Below, one piece after another: positions 51,772 to 61,535 of a stretch of DNA of 64,000 nt. A program made the position numbers and the translations under genes. The stretch spans positions 2,727,501 to 2,791,500 of the forward strand of contig NZ_CP101740.1 in the NCBI RefSeq assembly GCF_024496245.1, given 5' to 3'. The stretch is from Sphingomonas qomolangmaensis (lineage in GTDB: Bacteria; Pseudomonadota; Alphaproteobacteria; Sphingomonadales; Sphingomonadaceae). The notes under the pieces were generated by a model that was not told the origin of the DNA, did not search any database, and saw only the letters and a program-made list of their open reading frames with translations. Positions within the stretch are counted from its first letter, which is position 1, and each line of letters starts with the position of its first letter.

Positions 51772-54387
51772 ATGCAACTCGTCATCGTAGAATCGCCCGC
51801 CAAGGCGAAGACCATCGAGAAATATCTCGGCAGCGACTATCGCGTCCTCGCGAGCTACGGCCATGTCCGCGATCTGCCCCCCAAGGACGGATCGGTGAAC
51901 CCCGATGACGGCTTTGCGATGGAGTGGGAAAACTACGCCGACAAGGCCAAGCAGCTGAAGGCGATCACCGACCTCGCCAAGCAGGCCGACCGCCTGATCC
52001 TAGCGACCGATCCCGATCGCGAGGGCGAGGCGATCAGCTGGCACGTCCAGGAAGTGCTCGCCAAGAAGAAGGCATTGCCCAAGGAGGTCGAGCGCGTCAC
52101 CTTCAACGCGATCACCAAGGCGGCAGTGCTCACCGCGATGAAGGCACCGCGCCAGCTCGATACCGATCTGATCGATGCCTATCGGGCGCGCCGCGCGCTC
52201 GATTATCTCGTCGGCTTCACGCTGTCGCCGGTGCTGTGGCGCAAGCTGCCCGGCGCCAAGTCGGCGGGGCGGGTCCAGTCGGTCGCGCTGCGGCTGATCG
52301 TCGAGCGCGAGCGCGAGATCGAGGGGTTCGATCCGCAGGAATATTGGTCGGTCGCCGCCGAATTCGAGCATGATTCGACGCGCTTCACCGCGCGGCTGGC
52401 CAAGTTCGAGGGCAAGAAGATCGATCGGCTGACGATCGGCGAACAAGGCACCGCGATGCGCGCCAAGGCGGCGGTCGAGGCCGGGCGCTTCAGCGTTGCG
52501 AACGTCGAGACCAAGCCCGCGACGCGCAACCCGCCGCCGCCCTTCACCACCTCGACCTTGCAGCAGGAAGCCGCGCGGAAACTCGGCTTTTCGGCGAGCC
52601 ACACGATGCGGATCGCGCAGGCGCTCTACGAAGACGGCGCGATCACCTATATGCGGACCGACGGCGTCCAGATGGATCACAGCGCGATCGATGATGCGCG
52701 CAAGGCAATCGTGAACCGCTATGACGGCGGCTACATCCCCGAAAAGCCGCGGCAGTATGTTGCCAAGGCCAAGAACGCGCAGGAAGCGCATGAGGCGATC
52801 CGCCCGACCGATTTCACCAAGGATCGCGCCGGATCGGGCGATCATGGCCGGCTGTACGACCTGATCTGGAAGCGCGCGCTGGCCAGTCAGATGGCGTCGG
52901 CGCGGATGGAACGCACCGCGGTCGAGCTCGAGGACGGCACCGGCTCGGTGGCGCTGCGCGCGACCGGGCAGGTGGTGCTCTTTCCCGGCTATCTCGCGCT
53001 GTACGAGGAAGGCCGCGATGACAGCGAGGACGAGGATTCGCGCCGCCTGCCGCTGCTGCGCTCGGGCGATGCGCCGGCCAAGCACGGCGTCACCGCCGAA
53101 CAGCATTTCACCCAGCCGCCGCCGCGCTTTTCCGAAGCCTCGCTGGTCAAGCGGATGGAAGAGCTCGGCATTGGCCGCCCCTCGACCTATGCCTCGATCA
53201 TCCAGGTCATCAAAGACCGCGCCTATGTGCGCGTCGAAAAGAACCGCTTCTTCGCCGAAGAGAGCGGGCGGCTGCTCACCGCCTTCCTCGAGCGCTTCTT
53301 CCAGAAATATGTGAATTACGATTTCACCGCCGGTCTCGAGGAAGAGCTCGACGACGTCTCGGGCGGGCGTGCCGAATGGCAGACCGTGCTCGACGCCTTT
53401 TGGCGCGATTTCAAGCCGCGCACGACCGAGGTGATGGAGTTCAAGCCGAGCGAGGTCACCGCCGAGCTCGACAAGTTCCTCGAATCCTATCTGTTCCCGC
53501 CCAAGGCCGATGGCAGCGACCCGCGGCTATGCCCCAATTGCGGCGAAGGGCAGCTGGCGCTGCGCGGCGGCAAGTTCGGCGCGTTCGTGGCGTGCTCGAA
53601 CTATCCCGATTGCAAATATACCCGCCGCTTCGCGCAGCCCGGCGGCGGTGACGGCGACGACACCGGTCCCGAGACGCTGGGCAAGCATCCCGACACCGGC
53701 GAGGACATCGTCCGCCGCTCAGGAAGGTTCGGGCCGTATATCCAGATGGGCGAGGGCAAGGAGGCGGCGCGCGCGTCGATCCCCAAGGACATCGATCTCG
53801 ACTTCGACTGGGCGGTCAAGCTGCTGAGCCTGCCGCGCACGATCGGCATCCACCCCGAAACCGGCGAGCCGATCACCGCCTCGATCGGCCGCTACGGCCC
53901 CTATCTCGCGCATAACGGCAAATATGGCCGGCTGACGACGACCGCCGACGTGTTCGAGACGGGGATGAACGCCGCGGTGGTGAAGCTGGCCGAGGCCGCG
54001 GCGGGCGGCGGTCGCGCGGCGCGCGGTGCAGAGGCGCCGCTCAAGGTGCTGGGCGAACATCCCACCAGCGGCGGCGAGATCAAGCTGATGGAGGGTCGCT
54101 ACGGCCCCTATGTCACCGACGGCACCACCAACGCGACGCTGCCCAAGACTGCCGACAAGGACGCGCTGACGCTTGAGGAAGCCACCGCGCTGATCGACGC
54201 GCGCGCCGCGCTCGGGCCGCCCAAGGGCAAGAAGAAGGCGGCGGTGAAGAAGAAGGCGCCGGCCAAGGCTGCGGCGGCGAAGGAAGCGGCGCCGGTAAAG
54301 AAGGCTGCGGCGAAGAAGGCGCCTGCCAAGAAGGCTGCGGCCAAGAAGGCTCCTGCGAAGAAGCCGGCGGCGGCGAAAGCGGACTGA
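51772..54387 (+). CDS. topA: DNA topoisomerase I with Lys/Ala-rich tail
   Basis: Relaxes negative supercoils by type IA strand passage. It is 871 residues. The TOPRIM domain starts at the N-terminus (LVIVESPAKAKTIEKYLG, later ATDPDREGEAISWH). The active-site Tyr293 is in AITYMRTDG. A four-Cys zinc ribbon is at C587, C590, C608 and C614, followed by three topo_C repeats (KLMEGRYGPYVTDG type). The last 55 residues are KKAPAKKAA repeats, a basic tail common in high-GC bacteria. No strong ribosome site before the ATG. Confidence 0.96.
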   Translation: MQLVIVESPAKAKTIEKYLGSDYRVLASYGHVRDLPPKDGSVNPDDGFAMEWENYADKAKQLKAITDLAKQADRLILATDPDREGEAISWHVQEVLAKKKALPKEVERVTFNAITKAAVLTAMKAPRQLDTDLIDAYRARRALDYLVGFTLSPVLWRKLPGAKSAGRVQSVALRLIVEREREIEGFDPQEYWSVAAEFEHDSTRFTARLAKFEGKKIDRLTIGEQGTAMRAKAAVEAGRFSVANVETKPATRNPPPPFTTSTLQQEAARKLGFSASHTMRIAQALYEDGAITYMRTDGVQMDHSAIDDARKAIVNRYDGGYIPEKPRQYVAKAKNAQEAHEAIRPTDFTKDRAGSGDHGRLYDLIWKRALASQMASARMERTAVELEDGTGSVALRATGQVVLFPGYLALYEEGRDDSEDEDSRRLPLLRSGDAPAKHGVTAEQHFTQPPPRFSEASLVKRMEELGIGRPSTYASIIQVIKDRAYVRVEKNRFFAEESGRLLTAFLERFFQKYVNYDFTAGLEEELDDVSGGRAEWQTVLDAFWRDFKPRTTEVMEFKPSEVTAELDKFLESYLFPPKADGSDPRLCPNCGEGQLALRGGKFGAFVACSNYPDCKYTRRFAQPGGGDGDDTGPETLGKHPDTGEDIVRRSGRFGPYIQMGEGKEAARASIPKDIDLDFDWAVKLLSLPRTIGIHPETGEPITASIGRYGPYLAHNGKYGRLTTTADVFETGMNAAVVKLAEAAAGGGRAARGAEAPLKVLGEHPTSGGEIKLMEGRYGPYVTDGTTNATLPKTADKDALTLEEATALIDARAALGPPKGKKKAAVKKKAPAKAAAAKEAAPVKKAAAKKAPAKKAAAKKAPAKKPAAAKAD

Positions 54388-54424
54388 CCCGGTCGCGGTA
54401 GGGTAGGGCAGTCGCACCCCACCC

Positions 54425-54543
54425 CGTTCGTCCTGAGTAGGGGCTGAGCGAAGGCGAAGACCCGTATCGAAGGACTTTGCCCCAAGCGGGCCGGTCCTTC
54501 GATACGCCGCTTCGACAAGCTCAGCGGCTACTCAGGACGAACG
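54425..54543. repeat. 119-bp CGTTCGTCCTGAG-type inverted-repeat element
   Basis: Near-copy of 39755-39873, with perfect inverted ends CGTTCGTCCTGAGTAG and CTACTCAGGACGAACG. It lies between the convergent topA and the M28 gene and could end both transcripts. Confidence 0.9.
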
Positions 54544-54554
54544 GGAGGGGGAGA

Positions 54555-56159
54555 TCACTTCGCCCGCACCGCCTTTGGCGCGTCCGCCGCAAACTGCTTC
54601 CCGAACGGGCTGTCGGCATACCAGCGCGGGGCCTGTGCCGCGTCGGCCAGGTCGCGCGCGATATTGTAGTTCACCCGCGCGAACTTCGCCCCCGCCGCCC
54701 AGTTGAACGGCAGCTTCAGATCGTCGCTCGGCTTGTGGTAATGCGTCGCCAGGAAGGTCTTGAACGCCTCGGCCCCGCCATTGGCGTGGCCGGTCACCAG
54801 GAACACCGACGGGACCCCCTGCTGGACGAAGCTGAAATGGTCCGATCGGGTGAACAGATTCTCCTCGGGCATCGGATCGGGCGATAATTTCACCCCGTCC
54901 TTCGCCGCCGCCGCGGCGACCAGCGGCCCCATCGTTGAATGTTCGGCCCCGAAGGCGACGACGTCGGTGAAGTCGTACAGCAGGATCGGCATGTCGAGAT
55001 TGACCACCGACACCACCTTGCCCGCGCCCACCGGATGCTTGGCGAGATATTGCGACCCGAGCAGCCCGTCCTCCTCGGCGGTGACCGCGGCGAACATTAC
55101 CGTGCGCTTGGGCTTGCTGCCCGATGCGGCGAAGGCGCGGGCGACCTCGATCATCGATGCGGTGCCCGCGGCATTGTCCATCGCGCCGTTGAAGATCTTG
55201 TCCTCGCCCTTGGCGTCGGGGCGCGTGCCGTTGTGGTCGAGATGCGCCATCAGCAGCACGACTTCGCCCGCCAGCGCCGGATCGGATCCGGGGATCACCC
55301 CGACGACATTGGGGCTGGTGAAGGCATTCGTGCTGCTCGTCCCCTCGATCGCCACCGCGGGCTTGAGCGCGAAGCCCTTGAGCGCCCGGCCCTTGTCGGC
55401 GGCGGCGAGTATTTGCTTGTAGCTGTTCGGCGCGCCGGCGAAGAGTGCCTCGGCGGCGACCGGGCTCAGCAGCGCCGATACCGGGGTGAGTTCCTGCGGC
55501 TTGTCGCTCGGCTCGGCCAGCCGGGTGGCGGGGCCGCCGGCCTCGGCGACCACCACCTCCCAGGGATATTGCTTGACCATCTCGCTGTCGAACAGCGTGA
55601 TCACCGCCGCCGCACCGCGCGCCTTGGCTGCCTTGCCCTTGTCCTGCCCCAGCGCCGCGCGGACGTCGCTCGGCAGCGTCTTGGGCGCGCCGTACAGCAT
55701 CACCACGGTCTTTCCCGCCACGTCGAGCCCGGCATAATCGTCGATCCGGTTCTCGGGGCTGGCGATGCCATAGCCGACGAACACCGCCTCGCCGCTGGCC
55801 TTTTGCGCCCCCGGCGCGTTGGCGCGGACGATCGCCTGCGTCCCGTTGGCGTAGCGCGTGCCGCCGATCGTCACGAACGAGGTCGCGGGCTCGCCCAGCG
55901 CGCGCATCTCGAGCGGCACCTGCTGGTACCAGCTGTCGCCATTGGCGGGCTTGAGCCCCAGCGCTTGGAACTGCGTCGCGACATAGCGCGCGGCGATCTC
56001 GTGCCCGCGCGTGCCCGCGTCGCGCCCTTCGAGCAGGTCGTCGGCCAGGAACTCGACATGCGCGCGCACCCCCTCGGGGGTGATCGCCGGCGCCGGCCCG
56101 GTCTGCGCGTGGACCGCGGTGGAAAGCATCAAGATGGCGGCGAAAGTCAGGGTGCGCAT
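54555..56159 (-). CDS. Secreted M28 family aminopeptidase (second copy)
   Basis: A 534-residue exported zinc peptidase, paralogue of 35504-37129. Signal peptide 1-19 (MRTLTFAAILMLSTAVHAQ). Zinc and catalytic residues: H306/D308 (MAHLDHNG), D328 (AMDNAAG), E362-E363 (AEEDGLLGS), D389 (VNLDMP) and TRSDHFSFVQQGVP. A PA-type insert spans about 120-250. Divergent from the M16 peptidase, so both may share a control region. Confidence 0.9.
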   Translation of the reverse strand: MRTLTFAAILMLSTAVHAQTGPAPAITPEGVRAHVEFLADDLLEGRDAGTRGHEIAARYVATQFQALGLKPANGDSWYQQVPLEMRALGEPATSFVTIGGTRYANGTQAIVRANAPGAQKASGEAVFVGYGIASPENRIDDYAGLDVAGKTVVMLYGAPKTLPSDVRAALGQDKGKAAKARGAAAVITLFDSEMVKQYPWEVVVAEAGGPATRLAEPSDKPQELTPVSALLSPVAAEALFAGAPNSYKQILAAADKGRALKGFALKPAVAIEGTSSTNAFTSPNVVGVIPGSDPALAGEVVLLMAHLDHNGTRPDAKGEDKIFNGAMDNAAGTASMIEVARAFAASGSKPKRTVMFAAVTAEEDGLLGSQYLAKHPVGAGKVVSVVNLDMPILLYDFTDVVAFGAEHSTMGPLVAAAAAKDGVKLSPDPMPEENLFTRSDHFSFVQQGVPSVFLVTGHANGGAEAFKTFLATHYHKPSDDLKLPFNWAAGAKFARVNYNIARDLADAAQAPRWYADSPFGKQFAADAPKAVRAK

Positions 56160-56319
56160 GGAAGGCCGATCTCCGAACAGAATGCGCAGGGTCTAGCGCA
56201 AGCGTGGTTGGCCGCAAGACCGCCGCACCGGCCTGGGGCGCCTACCGCCCCCGGACGGGGCTTGCTCCGCGCGCGCCGATCCTTATCGTAACGCCTGAAA
56301 CCATTCGGAAAGCCCGCTT

Positions 56320-59220
56320 ATGCGCCTCGTCTCCCGCGTTCTTGCCAGTGTCGCCCTCACCGCGCTCGCCACCTCGGCGCTCGCCCAGACTGCCGCGCAG
56401 ACCACCGCGCCGGCGCCCGCGCCGGTTTCCGAGCTGATCGCGCGGGTCGATATTCCGTATGAGGAATTCACCCTCCCCAACGGACTTCGCGTGCTGGTCC
56501 ACACCGATCGCAAGGCGCCGGTGGTCGGCGTGTCGGTGTGGTACGACGTCGGCTCGAAGCACGAGCCCAAGGGCAAGACCGGCTTCGCGCATCTGTTCGA
56601 GCATCTGATGTTCAATGGATCGGAAAACGCCCCCGGCGATTATTTCGAACCGCTGCGCACGCTGGGCGCGACCGATCTCAACGGCACCACCAATTCGGAT
56701 CGCACCAATTATTTCGAGACCGTCCCGACCGCCGGGCTCGAGCGCGTGCTGTTCCTCGAAAGCGATCGCATGGGCTATCTGCTCGGCGCGGTGACGCAGG
56801 AAAATCTCGATAACCAGCGCGGCGTCGTCCAGAACGAAAAGCGCCAGGGCGACAACCAGCCCTACGGCCTGTTCCGCTACAAGCTGACCGAGGGGCTGTT
56901 CCCGGCGGGGCATCCCTATCACCACTCGACGATCGGCTCGATGGCCGATCTCCAGGCCGCCAGCCTCGAGGATGTGAAGACCTGGTTCCGCAGCTACTAC
57001 GGCCCCAACAACGCAATCGTCGCGCTGGCGGGCGATATCGACGTCCCCACCGCCAAGCGGCTGATGGCGAAATATTTCGGCGCGATCCCGCGCGGCCCCG
57101 AAAGCGTCGCGCCGCCCGCGCCCGTCCCGACCTTGCCTGCGCCGGTGCGCGAGACGATGCAGGATCGCGTCGCCACCACGCGAATCTATCGCCTGTGGGC
57201 GGTGCCGGGCCTTCGCGATCCCGAAACCGCGAACCTCGACGTCGCCGCGCGCGTGCTCGGCGGCCTGTCGAGCTCGCGGCTCGACAATATCCTGGTCCGC
57301 AAGGAGCGGCTGGCGGTCGGCGTCGCGGCGTTCAGCCAGGCGTTGACGCAGGTCGGCTTCTTCGGCGTCCAGATGGACGTCCGCCCCGGGGTCGACGTCG
57401 CGCAGGCCGAAGCACGGCTCGATGCGGTGATCGCCGATTTCCTGCGCACCGGCCCCACCGCCGATGAGGTCCAGCGCGTCGCCACCACTGCGATCGCTGG
57501 CCGGCTCGCCGGGCTCGAGGCGGTCGGCGGCGGCGGCGGCAAGGCGGGCACGCTCGCCTCGGGCGCGCTGTTCGCCGACGATCCGCTGTATTTCAAGAAG
57601 CAGCTCGCGCGGCTGGCGGCGGCAACCCCGGCCGCGGTGAAGGCATCGGCCAACAAGTGGCTGTCGCGCCCGGTCTATGCGCTCAAGATCGAGCCCGGCA
57701 AGCGCGAGGCCTATCAGGAAGCGACCCCCGCGACCGCCGGCGGCGCCAAGGTCGCCGCGGCGGCGCAGGCGACCACCGCCGCGCGCGCCGAAGCCGCTCC
57801 CACCCCCGCGGCGGCGCAGGGCCCCGCGAAGATCGACCGCGGCGCGCTGCCCGCGATCGGCGAAGTGCGCGACATCCGCTTCCCCAAGGTCGAGCGCACG
57901 CGGCTCTCGAACGGGATCGAATTGGTCTACGCGCGCCAGGCCGCGGCGCCGACGACGCAGGCGAGCATCAGCTTCGACGCCGGCATCGTCGCCGACCCCG
58001 CCGCCAAGCTGGGGATCGCGGGCTTCACGATGGCGGTCGTCGACGAAGGCACCACCACGCTCGATTCGATCGCGCTGGCCGAGGCGCAGGAGCGGCTGGG
58101 CGCCCGGATCGGTTCGGGCAACGACGCCGATCGCAGCGGGCTCAGCCTGTTCGTGCCCAGCCCCAACCTGGCCGCGGCGGTGGCGTTGCTCGGCGATGTC
58201 GTGCGCAACCCCGCCTTCGGCGCGAGCGAGATCGAGCGGGTGCGTGGCCAGCGGATGGCGCAGATCGCCGCCGAGCTCAACGATCCCGGCGCGATCGCGG
58301 CGCGCACGCTGCCGCCGCTGCTGTATGCCGAGGGTTCGTCGTATCGCAAGCTCGCGGCGGGCAGTGGCGATCTGAGCACGGTCAAGGCGGCAACGCGCGA
58401 CGATCTGGTCGCCTTCCACCGCGCCTGGATCCGTCCCGACAAGGCCAAGATCTTCGTCGTCAGCGATCGCCGGCTCGCCGAAGTCCAGGCGGCGTTCGAA
58501 GCCGCACTCGGCGACTGGCGCGCGCAGGGGCCGGCGGGCACCAAGGCGATCGAAAGCAAGCCTTTGGCGGGCGGCGAGCGGATCGTGCTGGTCGATCGCC
58601 CCGATTCGCCGCAGTCGATCATCGCCGGCGGCCAGCTGACCGATCTCGACCCCAAGGCTGAATTGCTGCCGGTGCTCACCGCCAACGAAGTGCTCGGTTC
58701 GGGCTTTCTCAGCCGGATCAACATGGACCTGCGCGAGGCCAAGGGCTGGTCCTATGGCGCGCGCGGCGGCTATTCGCGCTTCGAAGGCGCGGTGCCCTAC
58801 GTCATCAACGCCCCGGTCCAGGCCGACAAGACTGGCCCCGCGCTCGCGTCGCTGCGCGAGCAGGTGGCGGGCTTCCTGTCGACGCAAGGGGTCACCGATG
58901 TCGAGTTCCGCCGCACGATCGACGGCGAGACGCGCGAGCTCGCGGGCAATTTCGAAACCAGCGGCAAGGTGCTCAGCGCGATGGAAGGCAACGACCTCTT
59001 TGGCCGTCCCGACGATTATTATGACGGCATCGCGCAAAAATATCGCGCGCTGACGGCAGCCCAGCTTGACGCTGCGGCACGCGCGACGATCGACCCCAAG
59101 GGGTTCGTCTGGGTGGTCGTCGGTGACGCAAGCAAGGTGCGCAGCCAGCTTGACAGTCTCGGCCTGCCTGTCGAGGTGATATCGGCGGCACCGACGGGCG
59201 CACCCGTCGCGGCCCAGTGA
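56320..59220 (+). CDS. Secreted two-domain M16 zinc peptidase (pitrilysin/insulinase family)
   Basis: A 966-residue exported peptidase. Signal peptide 1-23 (cleavage near ALAQ). The N-terminal M16 unit has the inverted zinc motif HLFEH at 91-95 and LDNQRGVVQNEKRQ, where the third ligand lies. An Ala/Pro-rich linker (about 480-510) leads to a second, inactive M16 unit (about 520-950: TRLSNGIELVYARQ, GFLSRINMDLREAKGWSYG). This is the active-inactive fused form of the family. Likely degrades peptides in the periplasm. Confidence 0.92.
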   Translation: MRLVSRVLASVALTALATSALAQTAAQTTAPAPAPVSELIARVDIPYEEFTLPNGLRVLVHTDRKAPVVGVSVWYDVGSKHEPKGKTGFAHLFEHLMFNGSENAPGDYFEPLRTLGATDLNGTTNSDRTNYFETVPTAGLERVLFLESDRMGYLLGAVTQENLDNQRGVVQNEKRQGDNQPYGLFRYKLTEGLFPAGHPYHHSTIGSMADLQAASLEDVKTWFRSYYGPNNAIVALAGDIDVPTAKRLMAKYFGAIPRGPESVAPPAPVPTLPAPVRETMQDRVATTRIYRLWAVPGLRDPETANLDVAARVLGGLSSSRLDNILVRKERLAVGVAAFSQALTQVGFFGVQMDVRPGVDVAQAEARLDAVIADFLRTGPTADEVQRVATTAIAGRLAGLEAVGGGGGKAGTLASGALFADDPLYFKKQLARLAAATPAAVKASANKWLSRPVYALKIEPGKREAYQEATPATAGGAKVAAAAQATTAARAEAAPTPAAAQGPAKIDRGALPAIGEVRDIRFPKVERTRLSNGIELVYARQAAAPTTQASISFDAGIVADPAAKLGIAGFTMAVVDEGTTTLDSIALAEAQERLGARIGSGNDADRSGLSLFVPSPNLAAAVALLGDVVRNPAFGASEIERVRGQRMAQIAAELNDPGAIAARTLPPLLYAEGSSYRKLAAGSGDLSTVKAATRDDLVAFHRAWIRPDKAKIFVVSDRRLAEVQAAFEAALGDWRAQGPAGTKAIESKPLAGGERIVLVDRPDSPQSIIAGGQLTDLDPKAELLPVLTANEVLGSGFLSRINMDLREAKGWSYGARGGYSRFEGAVPYVINAPVQADKTGPALASLREQVAGFLSTQGVTDVEFRRTIDGETRELAGNFETSGKVLSAMEGNDLFGRPDDYYDGIAQKYRALTAAQLDAAARATIDPKGFVWVVVGDASKVRSQLDSLGLPVEVISAAPTGAPVAAQ

Positions 59221-59246
59221 CTTTCGAACCGGCTTGGAGAGACGAC

Positions 59247-59543
59247 ATGGCGAATGTGGACGGAAACTGGGACGTGGTGGTCAAGTCGCCGATGGGCGAC
59301 CAGAAGGCGACCTTGCTGGTGACCTCGGCGGGTGACAGCTTCACCGGCAATTTCGCCGGCGGCATGGGCACGTCGGACGTCACCGGCGCGGTCGATGGCG
59401 ACACGCTGACGTGGAAGATGGACATCACCGTGCCGATGCCGATGACGCTCGACTGCGAAGCGACGGTCGAGGGCGAGGAACTCAACGGCAAGGTCACCGC
59501 CGGCGCCTTCGGCAGCTTCCCGCTGATCGGCAAGCGCGCCTGA
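59247..59543 (+). CDS. Small beta-rich protein of unknown function
   Basis: A 98-residue protein with repeating strands typical of a small lipocalin-like or beta-barrel fold (GNWDVVVKSPMGDQKATLLV, DSFTGNFAGGMG, GDTLTWKMDITVPMPMTL). No signal peptide. GGAGAG is 5-7 bp before the ATG. It follows the M16 gene by 26 bp, so it is probably co-transcribed. No named family recognised. Confidence 0.7.
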   Translation: MANVDGNWDVVVKSPMGDQKATLLVTSAGDSFTGNFAGGMGTSDVTGAVDGDTLTWKMDITVPMPMTLDCEATVEGEELNGKVTAGAFGSFPLIGKRA

Positions 59544-59555
59544 ACCAACGCCTCC

Positions 59556-59679
59556 CCCCTCCCTGAAAGGGAGGGGCCGGGGGAGTGGGTCGGGTGCTCG
59601 CGATACGGTCACGTCGGCAGGCTGGGCAGCCGTGTTGCCTGGACCAAACCCACCCCAACCCCTCGCCTTCAGGGAGAGG
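59556..59679. repeat. CCCCTCCC element with inverted ends
   Basis: Left palindrome CCCCTCCCTGAAAGGGAGGG followed by GTGGGTCGGGTGCTCGCG, right part CCCACCCCAACCCCTCGCC then TTCAGGGAGAGG. It overlaps the last codons of the PepSY gene, whose final residues are repeat-encoded. Confidence 0.82.
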
Positions 59680-60955
59680 AGTTTCTCACCCTCCCGCGCA
59701 CCACCCGCTGGCCCGCCAGCGCAACCAGCATCGTCAGCCCGGTCAGCGGAAACACGATCCCCGCCGCGAGCATCAGCCCCACCAGCCCGCGTGCACGGTT
59801 CGCCGGCGCCGGCGGGGCCCCCAGGCCGCGCGACGGCCGTCGCTTCCACCACATCACCGGCGCGCTGATCACCAGCAGCAGGATCGCGATGCAGCCGCCC
59901 AGCATCACCAGCCGGTTGGGCTCGCCATATTGCCGTCCCTCATGCGCCGCGATCCCCCATTCGATCGCCCGCGCCCCCGCGCCGAACCGCGCATAGCGCG
60001 CGTCCTGCAGCACATGGCCGGTACCGGCATCGACATAGAGCGCGCGCGCGTCGCCCGCCTGCCGCGCGACCGGCGACACCAGATAGGGCGCGCCCGGCGC
60101 GGCTGGCAGCGAGAGCGTCCAGGGCGCGCCGATCCCGCGCCGCGCGGCGATCGCCAGCACCCGATCGACCCCGACATCGCCGCTGCCGCTCGACGCCGGC
60201 ACCGCCGCATGGTCGAGCGACCAGGGCAGCGCATGATGCTCGCTCGGCACCGGCGCCTGCGGGCGGCCAATGTCCTGCGCCGCGACGATCCGCCCCAGCG
60301 CCTGTCCCCACACCCCGCTCCACGGCATGCCGGTGAGCGCGAGGAACAGGATCAGCGTGCCCGCGACGATCCCGGTCGAGGCATGGAGGTCGCGCCAGAA
60401 CAGCCGCCGCTTGGGGGTACCGCGCAGCGCCAGCCCGGGGCTGTGCCCGCGCGGCCACCACAGATACACGCCGGTCGCCACCAGCAGGATCGTCCACCCC
60501 GCGACGATCTCGATCAGCGCGTTGCCGATCGGCCCGGTGATCGCCAGGCTGTGCAGCGACCGGACCGTCGCCATGATGCCGCCAGCGCTGGTGGTGCCCG
60601 GCACCCGCCCGCTCCTCGGATCGACGAAGGCGGTGCGGCGCTCGCCATCCTGCAGCACCGTCATCCGCCAGCTTTCGCCCGGCGCGGCGGGGCGGGCGAT
60701 CTGCGTCACGCTAGCCCCGGTCTGCGCGGTCACACGCCGTACCAAAACCCCCGCCGGCAGCGGTGCCCCCGGCCCGATCGCGACCCAATCGGCATAGACC
60801 AGCCGCTCGATCTCGGCCTTGTACAGATACAGCCCGCCGGTGATCGCCAGCCAGCCGAGAAAGGGCAGCACCAGCAGCCCGGCATAGAAATGCCAGCGCC
60901 ACACCGACCGGTACAGCGAGGCGCTTCGATCAGAGGCGACCACGCGCGCCTCCAC
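59669..60955 (-). CDS. PepSY-associated membrane protein
   Basis: A 428-residue protein with four or five membrane segments and periplasmic PepSY-like regions. Features: YRSVWRWHFYAGLLVLPFLGWLAITGGLYLYK at the N-terminus, LFWRDLHASTGIVAGTLILFLALTG in the middle and a C-terminal ISAPVMWWKRRPSRG. Such PepSY_TM proteins often go with TonB-dependent iron uptake and may act as ferric reductases. The GTG start at 60955 is poorly supported; GTG 60943 has GGAGG at better spacing. It follows a DUF2946-like gene. Confidence 0.8.
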   Translation of the reverse strand: MEARVVASDRSASLYRSVWRWHFYAGLLVLPFLGWLAITGGLYLYKAEIERLVYADWVAIGPGAPLPAGVLVRRVTAQTGASVTQIARPAAPGESWRMTVLQDGERRTAFVDPRSGRVPGTTSAGGIMATVRSLHSLAITGPIGNALIEIVAGWTILLVATGVYLWWPRGHSPGLALRGTPKRRLFWRDLHASTGIVAGTLILFLALTGMPWSGVWGQALGRIVAAQDIGRPQAPVPSEHHALPWSLDHAAVPASSGSGDVGVDRVLAIAARRGIGAPWTLSLPAAPGAPYLVSPVARQAGDARALYVDAGTGHVLQDARYARFGAGARAIEWGIAAHEGRQYGEPNRLVMLGGCIAILLLVISAPVMWWKRRPSRGLGAPPAPANRARGLVGLMLAAGIVFPLTGLTMLVALAGQRVVRGRVRNSSP

Positions 60956-61062
60956 TCATCGGCACGCAGCAACGAATAGCCATGGAAATTCACCTGCAAC
61001 AGCGGCGCGCGTGTCGCGCGCGGGTCGGATGCCACCGGGCGGGCCGGCGGCGCTTTGCTGGT

Positions 61063-61455
61063 TCAGGTGGGGGCGGGGGGACCGCGCAAGGGCGGCCGCA
61101 GATGCGGCGCGGGGCGCGCCAGCACGATCGGGCTTCGCGATAGCCCAACCGCCAGTACGAACAGGATCGCGCCCAGCAGCAGCACCGGATCGGTCGCCGC
61201 CAGCATCGCGCCGGGCACCCCGGCCAAGGCGCAAGGCATCGCATCGTCGCCGCGATCGGCGTCGTCATGCCCCTGTTCCATAGGGATCGTGATCGTCATT
61301 GGCCCGCTGCCGTTGCACACCGCGACGGTGATCGTCGTGCCCGATACGCTGGTCATGTAGCCGGCGGGCACCAGCAACTTCATCGTCAGCACCGCCGCCA
61401 GCAGCAGCGCGGCAAGCGCCCGGTGGCGCGAAACGAGGCGGCGGAGGTGGAACAC
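61063..61455 (-). CDS. DUF2946-like small membrane protein
   Basis: A 130-residue protein with an N-terminal membrane segment (ALAALLLAAVLTMKLLVPAGY) and a second one near residues 85-105 (VLLLGAILFVLAVGL). Between them are VAVCNGSGP and an acidic His/Asp stretch HDDADRGDD ending AMPCAL, a two-Cys layout like DUF2946 proteins found beside metal uptake genes. The start is GTG. It lies directly upstream of the PepSY gene. Family assignment is tentative. Confidence 0.6.
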   Translation of the reverse strand: MFHLRRLVSRHRALAALLLAAVLTMKLLVPAGYMTSVSGTTITVAVCNGSGPMTITIPMEQGHDDADRGDDAMPCALAGVPGAMLAATDPVLLLGAILFVLAVGLSRSPIVLARPAPHLRPPLRGPPAPT

Positions 61456-61535
61456 GCGGGTGAACTAGCGCCGCGCGCGGGGTTTGTCACCGGTGGCCGA
61501 TTGCTGGGGTCGTGCGCGCGCTCTACGGCATCGCC

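Noticed and set aside
56242..59037. A 931-codon minus-strand frame opposite the M16 peptidase
   Set aside because: It mirrors the codon pattern of a well-supported peptidase with HLFEH and a signal peptide; the minus product has no recognisable domain.
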